The position numbers and the translations under genes are program-made. The notes beneath the pieces are model-generated. The model searched no databases, was not told where the DNA came from, and saw only the letters and a program-made list of their open reading frames with translations. From assembly GCA_021018995.1 (NCBI GenBank), contig CM037587.1, positions 62,966,104-63,030,103 of the forward strand: a stretch of 64,000 nt of DNA. Direction: 5' to 3'. Below, piece after piece: positions 34,228-45,760 of this stretch (positions are counted from its first letter, which is position 1; every line of letters begins with the position of its first letter). This DNA comes from Chloranthus sessilifolius (lineage: Eukaryota; Streptophyta; Magnoliopsida; Chloranthales; Chloranthaceae).

Positions 34228-36300
34228 TGTTGAAGTGTTTGCCTAACCTCAAATGAGGGTCTAAAGTCACCAATAAAACTAGGCAGAACACACTCACACA
34301 GACCTGCAAGTAATCAGAGTCTGTTGTAGCAAGTTTTAAAAAGATGGTGAGTAAGGGAATGCCCACAGGGAGGTTGGTTTAGAAATGTTATAAATCTCCA
34401 GATATGTATGAGATCTGGCACCCTAACTAATGCTATGTTAGCTAAAAGACAGGGGAAAGGTTTGGAATAGATTGTCAGTTAAGCTAAGCTAAAATTAAAC
34501 ATAGACTAACTTGGATCGAGTTTGGGAACTTAGATCTTGCAGGGGGAAAGAGTAAAAAGCAAAAAATGGAGAAGAGTAGCTTGGAGATTGGTCTTCACCG
34601 AAATCAGATTCAATTAATCATGCTACAGAGGTTCAGAGCACACAATTCCCTCAACTAGCTATAAGCACAGCTGCAGGGTAGAAAGCTCCACTCCAAATCG
34701 CAGGATCCACTTGGTCTGAAGGCTATGATTTGTCCACTTTAATGGTCACAGACCATCCTATAGACTTTATCTGATCCATGGATTTACAGCAGACGGATCC
34801 AATTGGAGCCTGAGCTTGGACTAATCTTAAGGTTATGATCTGTCTACTTTAATGGTCACAGACCATCCTAGGGATCTCCTCCAAAGCTAAAACATCAATT
34901 AGAACAATTAAAACTACTATTGATGCTGTAATTCCCAGGTCACAGACTCAAGGAGTCACAAGAGTATCAGATCCAGGGAGATCGGGTGGTATCCAAGAGG
35001 CCTACCAGTTAAGTGGGTGAGCTGATCTACAGACTCCTTTACACAAATCTTATCGATCACCAAATGAAAGTAAAGGAACTTTAGATCTAATTAAAACATT
35101 AAAAATAATATTTACATTGCAATCAAAATTACTCTATAATGGAAATACTCTCAGATCTGTAGTCAGTGCAGCTGGGAACCCACAATACCAATCTTAACCT
35201 TACCCAATTACAGATCTAACCTCTCTCCTCGGCACTCTAGGGGAATTAGCCAACCATTGTTGAGCTAAAGGAGGAAAAATGGAATTGCTCTGTAAGCTCT
35301 AATCTCTAAAATTTAGCTCAGATCTCGATCTCCCCCAATTGCAATTGGGGGTCTCTATATATAGCTTTCTCCTCTATTTTTCCTGCCAAAAATCCCTTCT
35401 AGAAGGTCCTCAGAGTTTGTTAGAGTTCTGTTAGAGCACGTGGGTTGGTTAGGATTTCCTAGGGCATCTTCTGGAACCGTCGTGTCGGTCACCAAGTGCC
35501 TCAGGTTGCGTGCAGCAGGTCAACAAGTCACAGCGTGTGTACAGCTAAATTTCTGAGAAGTTTTGCACATAATTTTGACAGGTTCAGGAAGCTTTTGACA
35601 GGTTTAAATAGAGATTTTTGGTCATTTTGCTAGGTTCTCAGATCTCTTTGATAGGTTTCGATAGGATGAGCATTTTCTTAGAGTTTCAGCATTCTTAGCC
35701 CTTGGCCTGAAGTATTCGACAGGTTGGGAAAGCTTTTCGACAGGTTGGAGGTCCATTTCGATAGGTTATGTTCTAGCGTCTTCATCTCGATAGGTTCAGG
35801 AAACCATTCCATAGGTGCCCTTTAAACCTCAGGCAAGTTTTTGATAGGATGGTTTCTTCCTTCCTTTCAGCTGCTCGATAGGTTCTTAGATCCTATCGAA
35901 CTCCTCAATCCACACGAATCCATCCTTCTTCTGCCTTCAGATCCTATCGAAACCTTTTCAACTGCATGAATGCCTCCTTTCTTTGCTTTTATCTCCTATC
36001 AAAGTCTTCAGGTGACCTCTCGATAGGATGTTTTCAGCCTGTTTTCACTTCCTTCGCCTTGCCCTGCTTAGCCACGCGCTCTAAGGGTCCAGTGATGTGC
36101 TACCCTCTGGTGTGTTGTTGCTGGGTTTGTCCTATGCTGAGAGATGGCCCCTTTTTGGGCATTCTTGAGTGATTTTTTACATTAGTATCATCTTTTATTG
36201 CTATCTACAAAATGCACTCGACATAGACTTATTAGTGTGGTCACAGGCCTATCAATGGTCAGGTTAAAGGGTGAAAAGTGGCATTTTTCACTAGTTAACA
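34228..36300 (-). repeat. A 5' LTR
   Basis: 2073 bp; plus-strand ends TGTTGAAGTG and TAGTTAACA. Hairpin blocks lie at 34735-34756 and 34835-34866, the TATA box at 35355-35364 and a motif array at 35575-36030. It is followed by target duplication GGGCT. Confidence 0.92.
35575..36030 (-). promoter_or_regulatory. Array of CCTATCGAA-type motifs in the A 5' LTR
   Basis: Many CGATAGG/CGACAGG words just upstream (in element sense) of the LTR TATA box at 35355-35364. Equivalent to the array in the A 3' LTR and in both B LTRs. Confidence 0.8.
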
Positions 36301-36305
36301 GGGCT

Positions 36306-36960
36306 GCGGAGAGAAATCTCAAAGATTAGAAGCTTGAATCTCAAAACCATGATTAAGATGCTCTATGGGGTGATTCTCGGAGTTCTTTGGTTTCTGAATC
36401 CCAAAAAAAAAATCCGTTCTCTCTCGAAAAATTGCTAGCCTCTCTTCGGGAAAAAAAGTTGTTATAGGTTTTCCTTCAATTACGCACTCTATTTAAGGCG
36501 TTTAACTGAATTGCCCATCAGTTTCCTGGCACTTAATTGCTTTGAGTCGCTCACCGACTCAGTGAGCGACTGGTTGACTTGCTCAGCGAGTTTCCCAATC
36601 CTAACAAAATTAGGGCTAATTGCGCGCGTATTGGCAGGTGCGCAATCTGATTAAGCGTTCAGTCATGAGACTAGGTTGGGTGTAGGCCAATTACGCACTG
36701 GTTTTATGACACTCAATCCGATCACGCGTCCGATTTCAGGAGCGTGATCGAGTCTCGAATAGGTTTGAGAAAGGAAGTTTGGTCAGAAGGGAGACTGATT
36801 GCGCGTCTGTGGTATAGCGCGTAATCGAATTACACGCGGGGTTTCAAGCGCTTAATTCAAGGTTGTCTAGGTTTGGTCTCTAGAATGAAATGTAAGGCTA
36901 TTGTTTCAGTCTACATTTCGACTACATACCGTCGTTTCAGTATATAGTTTCCCCACATCG
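36306..36960 (-). repeat. G, right half: minus-strand promoter-like segment with its own motif array
   Basis: Read on the minus strand, an array of GCGCGTAATC-like words (about 36560-36860, including GCGCGTAATCGAATTACACG) precedes a TATA-type word (CTTAAATAGAG, 36487-36497) and then a leader that continues in the left half at 23642. This is the layout of an LTR promoter. The owner is not identified. The borders are approximate. Confidence 0.45.
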
Positions 36961-37059
36961 AGATCTAAGCCACAAAGCTATTGTTGCAGCCTGTGTTCAG
37001 CCATGCACTATTGTTTTAGTGCATGGTTCTCATATCAAGGTTAAAAAGGAGGTCGAAGG

Positions 37060-37740
37060 TTGACCGAACAAAATATATTTCAAGAAGGCAAAATGGGGGT
37101 GTCTACACCCTTTGGAAAAATGAGCAAAGGGCACATATTGGAAACACAGTTGAAGAGAGTGTCAACCCACATTACCGTTTGGGACCTATTAATGGCATCC
37201 CCGCTTCACTTCCAAGCTCTAATGGGAGCATTAAAAGATGCACACCTATCCGACAAGGTCTCACCAGATGAAATACAGCAAATGATTGGGCGGGTGATGG
37301 CTCCCAACGCCATCTCATTTTCAGACGCTGACCTACCAAGTGAGGGAAGCAATCATTCCAAACCCCTCAACATCACGGTAGAATCAAAGGACTTAATATT
37401 CCCTTTGGTGCTGATAGACAATGGTTCGGCATTGAATGTATGCCCCCTCAAAACTACAACCAAAATAGGGGTTGATCCCTCCATGCTCAGGCCAGCCAGA
37501 AGAAGTACAAGAGGGTTTGATAATATCAGGAGGGAGGTGATAAGAGAAGTCGATCTTGAGCCCACCATTGGGCCAATGACCTTCTCAATCCCATTCCAAG
37601 TGATGGACATGAAGTCCTCCTTCAACCTGTTACTAGGACGCTTGTGGCTGCATGAAATCGGGGCGGTGCCCTCCACTCTACACCAATAGCTCAAATTCAT
37701 ATTAGAGCAGAAGGTCATAACAATCATGGGAGAAGGGAAA
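37060..37740 (+). pseudogene. F2 protease region
   Basis: The retropepsin-type block LVLIDNGSALNVCPLKTTTK is followed by RSTRGFDNIRREVIREVDL, TIGPMTFSIPFQVMDMKSSF and the terminal LLGRLWLHEIGAVPSTLHQ. The order and wording are those of Ogre/Tat proteases. Fossil. Confidence 0.88.
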
Positions 37741-38200
37741 GAAGAAAGAGAGAAAATAGCCCACAGTATCGGAAATCTCAAGGTACTGGATGTAGGCCAC
37801 ACAACTAAAGACACAGATCTTCACAGCTTCCAGTATGATGTGTCAACATTGGGGTCAGAACCTATCAATGAGGTCACCACAAAAATCGAAGGTGGAATGA
37901 TTGCAATAGTAGTCATGCTCCAAAAGTGGGGCTATCAGAAAGGAAAAGGATTGGGTCCCCGTTTGCAAGATAGGAGAGACCCAGTAAGAGCGAAAGGCGG
38001 CCAACATGTCAGATTTGGGTTACGTTACAAGCCCACTGAGGAGGAGGTTCAGGAAGCCAACGAGAAGGTACGAACCATAGCCGCTACCAATGCCAAGGGG
38101 ATAGACCTGGAAGACGAACCCCGCCCGAGACCTCACGTCCGTAATACATTCATGAGTACGGGGGTTGTAAAAATTGATCAGAATGGGGCAACATAGCTGA
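37741..38200 (+). pseudogene. F2 G-patch-like segment
   Basis: The sequence MLQKWGYQKGKGLGPRLQDR, with RFGLRYKPTEEEV downstream, resembles the G-patch-like motif (GY..G.GLG) known between protease and RT of Ogre/Tat elements. Fossil. Confidence 0.72.
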
Positions 38201-38614
38201 CCCCACGTAAGCAGGTGGCCCTCCACCAAACCAATTCCCAAATCATCCCTCCAAAAGTTGAAATAGACTTTGCCTCATTATCACTTTTCGAGGAGGAGAT
38301 ACCCATGCCTATATAGCCACCCATCCTAAACCATTCCAAACTAGTGTTGACCTCTGAGGTTGAGGCTCAAGATGAGCCAAGGATAAACATGATGGAGCCT
38401 GACTCCCAAAATCCATCTTAATTAGCCTCCTCCATAAGGCTAGGTAAAAGGGCGGTACCTCAGGTGAGGAATTGGGCGTCAATGCTCCTAACTCTGGAAG
38501 CATCAAATGACTGCAAATACGACACTGACTTTCTAAAAATAAATAACCTTTAAAAAGAGAGGTTAGCCTTTGGCAAGCAATACCATGTGTATATAGGGAC
38601 CTACCTTGCCAAGG

Positions 38615-38715
38615 GCCTGTTTTTGAAGAAAAAGAAAAATCTAAAAAAATAAAATAAATGTAAAATAATCCTAAAAAATTATCTTTTAAAATTCCTAAGA
38701 AAAAAAAAATCCCTT
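38615..38715 (+). other. F2 A-rich spacer before RT lead-in
   Basis: Lys/Asn-type A-rich DNA (GAAGAAAAAGAAAAATC, later AAGAAAAAAAAAATCCC). It is followed by a decayed RT lead-in (LLDQFVEHGPTLIVEE) up to the C insertion. Matches the F1 spacer in place and composition. Confidence 0.6.
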
Positions 38716-38935
38716 AATAGATAAACCCGTCCCACGTGAAATCAACCCCTTTCCTATAGAAATACAAGAAAAGATAAGAGTCAAGAGTCTGGACAAGGAG
38801 ATCCCTACTGAGGAGCTCACCAATGAGCTCCTTGACCAATTTGTCGAGCATGGCCCTACCCTAATCGTTGAAGAAACATAAGACATCAACCTGGGTACAA
38901 AGGAGGTTCCTTGAATCACTAAGATCAGAACGTCG

Positions 38936-41202
38936 TGTTGAGCAGTGAAAAATACCAATTTTCACCTCCTAACCTAACCTTTGATGGACCTTTGAGTTGA
39001 CTAATAAAGTGTTTTGAGTGTGTTTTGTAGATAAATAATAAATTATAGTTTTAGTGCAGACAGGCCTCTAAAAATGCCAAAGAATAGATCTGCTGCCTCA
39101 ACATGTGCTTATGCAGCCCAAAAGGCCAGCCATCAAGTAGTCCACAGAGCCTCAGAGCTCCATGGCAATGACATGTGTCCACATGGGCACACATGGGAGC
39201 AAGACCAGCTACATTTGATGAGGATTGAACCCACCAAGAGGCTACTGTGTGCTGACAGATGAAGGACAACACCTCAAGGAGGTGTGCCAGTTGTGGTAGC
39301 AAAGAATAGGACCTGTTGAGAGGTCCCTCCAAGCTATTGAGAGGATGGAATGCTCAAATATGAAGTTGTCGAGAGGTTCCCAGTACCTGTCGAGCAGTTG
39401 AGACTGAAGAAACCAAGATGTCGAGAGGTTTTGAAGGTGTATTTCAAGCTGTCAATAGGTACTGAGGTGGAAAAGTGAAGATCTTGAGAGGTTGGTAGAA
39501 CCTATTAAGAGGATGAAGCTACAGTGGATGAACCTATCGAACAACAGACTGTTACCTGTCGAAGAAGTACTTGAAGACGTAGGGGAGCTTGAGAGGATCC
39601 ACCTACATATCGAGATGTTCTTGTGAACCTAGCGAATAGTCAAAGTCAACCTCACAAGGGCTTACCTGATGCTGTGTTCATTAGCGCGAGGTTGAAGCAA
39701 CCTGTCGAGAAGCAGAACATATCCTGTCGAAAGCTCAACTGGAGCCTTATAAGGAGTCGACAAGTTGAATTATAACCTGTCGAGAGGATGAGTGGAGTCC
39801 GGACAGAAGTTAAGATTTGGCTCCAATCCTGTCGAACAGTTTTCAGAACCGGTCGAGAAGTCACAGATCCTGTCGAGAGCCTACACCAACCTATCGAATG
39901 GAGTACTAATTGGAATCAGAAGCTGTCGAGAGGTTCCCTGAACCTCTCGACACTTGATTTGGGAACTTCTCAGTTCCAGCCACTTAAGTTGCTTACTTCA
40001 GTGCTTTGTGCACATGTTTCAAGGCACTTAAACAACCCTTGGGGGTATTTTTAGAATGCATATGGGCACAAATGAGAACTTTTTAGTTACTTTACATATA
40101 CTTCTCCAATCTGGACCAATGGGTGAAGAGCTTTTAGAAGAGAAATCAGCGACATCAGCAACTAAGAATAACTGAAATATTTCCTTGAGCTCTAAGGAAA
40201 TAGATCTAAGGACAGAAGAGAAGAGTACAAATGGCTGAGAAGTTACACTAATGAACCATCTAGAATTGAGAGAACTAGAGCTAAATTCGAATTTCATTTT
40301 TCCCTCCAAAATCCTTTCCCTCTTTCTCCTTCCCCCATTCTCTCCTTAGCTAATTATGGTTGGTTAAACCCCTTTAGTAGCTAGGGTGAGGTTCAGAGCT
40401 ATAAATTGAGAGGTTCAAGGCTTTATATGTGGATTGGATGTTGCACAGATTGTAGATCTGAGAACAATTGGACTGTAAGTTGTATTGATTCAGTAATTGT
40501 TGAATGCAAAGTTAATTTTGATCTATAAATTTTGTGGTTGTCATTTGATTTCTTAGATTAAATATCCCTGTGGATGCCTGAGCTTGTAGCCTTGCATCCA
40601 CATCATTTGTAATAGTTTACTTATTCTAATTGAGATCCTTGAATTAGAAGAATCTTTGGGATGATCTGTGACCATTCAAGCGGACAGATCATAGCCTTAG
40701 GATTACTCTAATTCTCTGGTCTAGATTAGATTCTTATACCTTGCATTTGATCTTCTAGCCAGATGAAGGATTGTTGCAAATCAGTTACATGCATTGCCTT
40801 TGAACCAATTGATTTTCAGTAAAGACCAAAATCCCTGGCTGCTCTCCACCTTTTGATTTTAATCCTTTTCTTCATTTCCTTAAATCTGAGTTTCAATCAG
40901 TTCTAGATCATTTGCAATTGATTTTTATAGTTTTTAGTAAAGTGACAACCCTTGAAACTTCTCTTCTTTCCTTTCCTTGCATTAGTTTAGGATACAGTGC
41001 CTGATATCGTATAGATATGGAGATTTATCATAGTTTAAAGCATAGTTTCTTGTGGACATTCCCTAACTTACCCCTTAAAGCTTGCTGCAACAGCCCTGGT
41101 TCTTTCAGGACCGATTATTTACTTTGATCCCATTGTGATGTACTTTGTCCTATTAATTTGATATTTTAACCCTTTAATAATTGTAAGGTAAGCAAGCCAA
41201 CA
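38936..41202 (+). repeat. C 5' LTR
   Basis: About 2.27 kb, from TGTTGAGCAGTG to AAGCCAACA. It holds a motif array (39310-39960), a TATA-like CTATAAATT at 40399-40407 and one copy of the hairpin block (40661-40692). Its 3' partner is not in the window. Confidence 0.88.
39310..39960 (+). promoter_or_regulatory. Array of CCTGTCGAGAGGTT-type motifs in the C LTR
   Basis: More than fifteen exact or near words in both orientations. Sites at 39921 and 39942 are 21 bp apart. The array is upstream of the LTR TATA-like box. The same spelling is used in the C internal array at 47290-47690. Confidence 0.8.
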
Positions 41203-41208
41203 AGTTTT

Positions 41209-41226
41209 TGGCGCTGCTGCCGGGGA
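41209..41226 (+). other. C primer-binding site
   Basis: TGGCGCTGCTGCCGGGGA, six bases after the LTR, an Athila-type primer site with one difference from B. Confidence 0.9.
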
Positions 41227-41642
41227 ACTGTGTTTTTAGAATTGGTAGATCTAAGTTTTTCTTATTTTAGATTTAAATTTATAATTGCCTGTTTTGTGTT
41301 TGACTAATTGCTACTGTAGTTTTTTGTAGTTTAATTTTGTGTTTTAGATCTAGATCTGTGGTTCTAAGAGGAGCATTATGCTTTTTGGAGGAGCAAGCTA
41401 TGCTAAAGTTTGCATTTCCTAACTCTCTTTACATTTCTAGATCTGTAATTTTTAGATCTACAACATTAGTTGTGTATTTTTGAAATTGTTTTGCTGAAAT
41501 TTGTGCTGTAATTTTTGTGTGTTATACTTGGTTTCTGTTGTGTGTGTGCTTGGTAGGAGATCTCTCAAACTTGAGATTCTCCCTTTATAACTTGATGTTG
41601 AGAGGCTTCTCAGACCTAAGCAGTCCCTATACACCTGTGGTT

Positions 41643-43230
41643 AAGTCTAAGATTTCTGTAATGGGTGAGCAACCCAGGACGACATTGAAAGAATTTAATG
41701 CACCAGGGGTCTACAATTCCCCCTTCTGCATTCAATTCCCTGTTGTCCAAGGGAACTATGAGATTAAATCTTCCATCATATAGATGTTGCCCTCATATCA
41801 TGGCCTGAGTAACAAAGACCCATACAAGAACATTGATAAATTTCTGGGACTGTGCACTACTTTCAATATTGCAGGTTTGAGGGAGGAAGCAACCAGTGGT
41901 ATTCAATCTTGGAATGACATTCATTGTCAATTTTTGGCCAAAATTTTCCTCATGTCCAAAACAAGTCAGCTGAGGAAGAGCATCATTTCATTTGCTCAAG
42001 CCCCAACTGAAGACTTTCACTAAGCATGGGAGAGATTTAAGGATCTCTTGAAGTAATGGCCCCATCACCAAATTCCTGAATGGAAACTTGTTCAAAGTTT
42101 CTATCAAGGAATTGATCCCAAGAGTAGGGACATGGTTGATGCCTCATGTGGTGGTACTTACCTCCACAAGACAGCTGATGAGGTTTAGGAGTTGTTTGAT
42201 ATCATTAGTGAAAACTCCATGCAAAGGAAGACTTTGTCAAGGGACATAGAGACTCCTGTTAGATTGGTGAGAGAGAACACTGCAAGAGGGAAAATGTATG
42301 AGGTTAGTGGTTACAATGATTTGGAAAGGAAAGTGAATAGCTTGACTCAAAAATTTGATAAGCTCATGGGAGCAATGCAGTCGCCAAAGTAGAGGAGACA
42401 TTTGTGATATGCCAGTCCCCTACTCACTACCTTGAGAAATATCCTTCTGCTGCCTAATTTTCAGACCTTGTTATGGAACATGTGAATGTTGCTCAGTCCT
42501 TTGGACAGCAGCCTATTGCTGGTTATCATTGGAGAAACCACCCTAATTTGAGGTGGAGGCAAGATACTTTCTAAAACCAACAGCAACAGTAGCAGCCACA
42601 ACAACAGTCTATACCCTTTAAAAATGCTCAATCTTACCAGCAGAAATACTTCTCAAGGCCCCAATACCAGCAGCCTATGACCCAGCCAATGGCACAACCT
42701 GTGCATAAAAGTGCACCAGCCCCAGCACCCTCTAGATCCCTCATATTTGTAGAGCAAGTTCTGGCTTTATTGCAGAATTTGGGCTCTTTGTCACAAACTG
42801 TTAACTCCCATAGCCAAAGTACTAAAATGATAGAGATCACCTTGGTCAGCTATTTAATACTTTGACTAGGAGAGAGAAGGGAAAATTGCCTAGTCAGCCC
42901 ATGAATAACCCAAAAGGGCAGTATATGGTGAGTGAGACTTCTTCACATGAAGAAGCTAAATCTGTCACCACTTTGAGGAGTGGAAGGCTGGTTGACAACA
43001 AAGTTGGTGTTGAGCCTGATGAGAAAAGTGCCGGAAATGAAAGAACAACCCAAACTGATATACAACAGGAGCAGCATATGAGAAATAAGGGGGGTATTGA
43101 TGTGCCCCAACAGAAAAGTGAAAACAAAAATAAAGAAAATCTGATGAGATTGCTAAGACAGCAAATGGGAGATCAGTCCCTCATTTGCCATTTCCTAAGG
43201 CACTTCAAGCACCTTCTCCTTTTGACAAGG
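41643..43230 (+). pseudogene. C gag region
   Basis: Athila-type gag. The start-side block TTLKEFNAPGVYNSPFCIQF and the capsid core MLPSYHGLSNKDPYKNIDKF are followed by LGLCTTFNIAGL. A spacer with Gln-rich and Pro-rich words leads to the protease. Matches A and B, but more decayed. Fossil. Confidence 0.82.
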
Positions 43231-44390
43231 GGAATGCGAAAGTTGAGGAAATGATGGAGACATTTAAATAAGTGAAGATTAACTTGCCCTTACTTGATGT
43301 CATCAAGCAAGTTTCAGCTTATGTAAAATTTTTGAAAGATTTTTACACACACAAAAGATAATCTAGGATACACCTATCTAAGAAAGTATTTGGTGTTGAG
43401 AAAGTAAATCAAGTGCTATCCATTGTAACCCCAATAAAGCTCTAAGACCCTAGAGTTCCCACAATCCCTTGCATCATTAGGGATCACACCATTGAGAAAG
43501 CCTTGTTAGATCTGGGAGCTAGTGTAAACCTACTTCCATATTTAGTTTATGAGAAGTTAGGTTTAGGAGAATTGAAGCCCACACATATGGTGCTACAGCT
43601 GGCTGACAGATCTGAAAGGAGGCTTGTGGGAATGATAGAAGATGTGCTAGTTAGGGTTGACAAGTTTTTTTATCCAGCAGATTTTCTGGTTATTGACATG
43701 GAGCCAGGCAGTGTACTACCTCCATTCTTGTGACTTTAGGCAAGCCTTTCTTGGCCACTGTCAATGCTTGTATACAATATAGATAAGGTGTAATAGAGGT
43801 ATCTTTTGACAACATGAAAGTAAAATTGAATGTTTACGATACAGTAAGTCAGCCTCACTTGGATAGTGAGGATTGCTTTTTGATTAATGTGTTGGATGAG
43901 CTTGTAGAAGAGACTTTGCCCAAGCTGTTGCATTGTGATGATTTGTGTGATGTTTTTAAAAATGTGTGGAGTGAAATTGTGGAAGAGAAGGCCCCCACAC
44001 CTTTGGTTCAAGAGGTAAAAGCCTTAAATTCTGAAGTGGGGCCAGCAGCAAGGTATTCACCTTGGAAACAAGTTGTGTTGCCCCCCTTCCACCACCATCA
44101 AAGGCACCTTTGTTGCCTTCACTCATAAAAGTCCACCTGATGTGGAGTTAAAACAGTTGCCCAAGTCCTTGAAATATTTTTTTGGGGGTAAACCAGAAGT
44201 TGCCCGTGATCATTTCTTCCTCCCTCACTGATGAGCAAGAGGAAGAGCTGTTGTGTATTTTAAAGAAGCATAAGAGAGTAATAGGCAGGACTATTACTGA
44301 CCTTGGGGGCATCAGCCCTACTGTGTGCATGCATAAGATCCACTTGAAAGAAGAAAGTTAAACCCTCTAGAGAGATACAGAGAAAGTTAA
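43231..44390 (+). pseudogene. C protease region and linker to RT
   Basis: The protease block LLDLGASVNLLPYLVYEKLG is followed by KPTHMVLQLADRSERRLVGM and VRVDKFFYPADFLVIDM. The linker beyond it (EDCFLINVLDELVEE) leads into RT, which is the part that A and B lack. Fossil. Confidence 0.82.
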
Positions 44391-45240
44391 ACCCCCACAT
44401 GCAAGAAGTGGTGATGAAGGAGGTGGTCAAATTGCTAGATGCAGGAGTCATCTATCCCATTTCAGATTTTGAATGGGTGGCACCTACCCAGGTGGTACCT
44501 AAGAAATCTGTAATCACTGTAGTGAAATTTGATTCTGGTGAGCTAATTCCAACTAGGGAAACCACATGTTGGAGGGTGTACATTGACTATCAAAAGCTCA
44601 ATTTAAAAATCAGAAAAGACCACTTTCCTTTGCCCTTCATAGACCTGATTTTGGACAAGTTAGTAGGCAAAGCTTTCTAGTGCTTTCTAGATGGATATTC
44701 TGGGTATAACCAAATTCTTGTTTATCCATAAGATCAAGAGAAAACTATTTTTGCATGTCCATTTGGCACCTTTGCCTATCGAAGGAAGCCATTTGGATTG
44801 TGCAATGCCTCTACAACTTTTCAAAGGTGTATGTATGCTATCTTTTCTGACATGATTGATCAGTTTTTAGAGATATTCATAGATGATTTCTCTGTCTTTG
44901 GAGATAGTTTTAGCCAATGTCAACACCATCTCAGCCTTGTGTTGCTGAGATGTGCAAAAACCAACTTACTTTTGAGTTGGGAAAAGAGTCATTTTATAGT
45001 CAATCAAGTTATTGTCTTTGGCCATATTATTTCCCACAGAGGCATTGAGGTAGACAAGGCTAAAATTGATTTGATTGCACATTTGCCCCCACCTAAAACT
45101 ACGAAACAAGTCAGATCTTTCTTGGGGCATGCTGGTTTTATAGGAGATTCATCGAAGATTTCAGTAAAATCTCAAAACCTCTTTGTCACTTGTTGTGTCA
45201 AGAGGTTTCTTTTAAATTTAATGATGAATGTCCTATTGCT
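44391..45240 (+). pseudogene. C reverse transcriptase region
   Basis: Athila-type RT: EVVKLLDAGVIYPISDFEWV, then VYIDYQKLNLKIRKDHFPLP, CNASTTFQRCMYAIFSDMID, the catalytic-type block EIFIDDFSVFGDSF, and VFGHIISHRGIEVDKAKIDL. Fossil. Confidence 0.9.
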
Positions 45241-45760
45241 TTTGAGCTTTTGAAAGACTATTTAACCTCTGCACCTATCCTTCAAGCACATGATTTTTCT
45301 TTTCCATTTGAGCTGATGTGTGATGCATCAGATTTTGCTATTGGTGCAATTTTGGGGCAAAGAAAGGACAAAGCACCTTGTGTGATTGCTTATGCAAGCA
45401 AGATAATGATTAATGCTCAATTAAATTACACCACAACTGAGAAGGAATTGTTAGCAATTATATATGCTTTAGAAAAATTCAGGTCTTATGTGTTGGGATC
45501 TAGGATTGTGGTGTTCAGTGCCACTTAGCCTGAAGTTCCTTTTATCTAAAAAGGATGCAGAGCCAAGATTAATTAGATGAATCCTCCTATTACAGGAGTT
45601 TGACCTTGAGATTAAGGATAAAAAATGGGTTAAAAATGTGGTTGCAAACCACCTATCCAGGATCCTAGCTGCTGAGTTTGATAGGCTGCCTATCAATGAC
45701 TTTTTCCCTGATGGACAACTGTTGATTGTCAGCACTTCTGCACCTTAGTTTGCAAACATA
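45241..45760 (+). pseudogene. C RNase H region
   Basis: FPFELMCDASDFAIGAILGQ, NYTTTEKELLAIIYALEKFR and the later KNVVANHLSR-like block follow the RT in the normal order. Fossil. Confidence 0.85.

Larger units (their letters stand above)
23643..36300 (-). mobile_element. A: Athila-type element without RT, RNase H and integrase
   Basis: A structurally complete insertion of 12.66 kb on the minus strand. It has two LTRs of about 2.07 kb, the GGGCT target duplication on both sides (23638-23642 and 36301-36305), an Athila-type primer site, gag, protease, an internal motif array with TATA box, ORF3, and a polypurine tract. There is no trace of RT, RNase H or integrase between protease and ORF3, the same as in element B. 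By eye, about 21 of the first 350 LTR positions differ (about 6 percent). At the rice rate this would mean a couple of million years, more if the species evolves slowly. About ten breaks in coding regions. Confidence 0.9.
37040..38935 (+). mobile_element. F2: Tat/Ogre fragment, protease and G-patch region
   Basis: Plus-strand remnant covering the end of gag through protease to the RT lead-in, cut by C at 38935/38936. Its wording is Tat/Ogre: VWDLLMASPLHFQALMGALK, then LVLIDNGSALNVCPL and NLLLGRLWLHEIGAVPSTLH. No LTR is attached. Several breaks. Older than C. Confidence 0.85.

Noticed and set aside
36306-37040. Segment right of A as the 5' LTR of F2 on the plus strand
   Set aside because: The TATA-type word and leader point to the minus strand, and no primer site for F2 is visible before its coding region.
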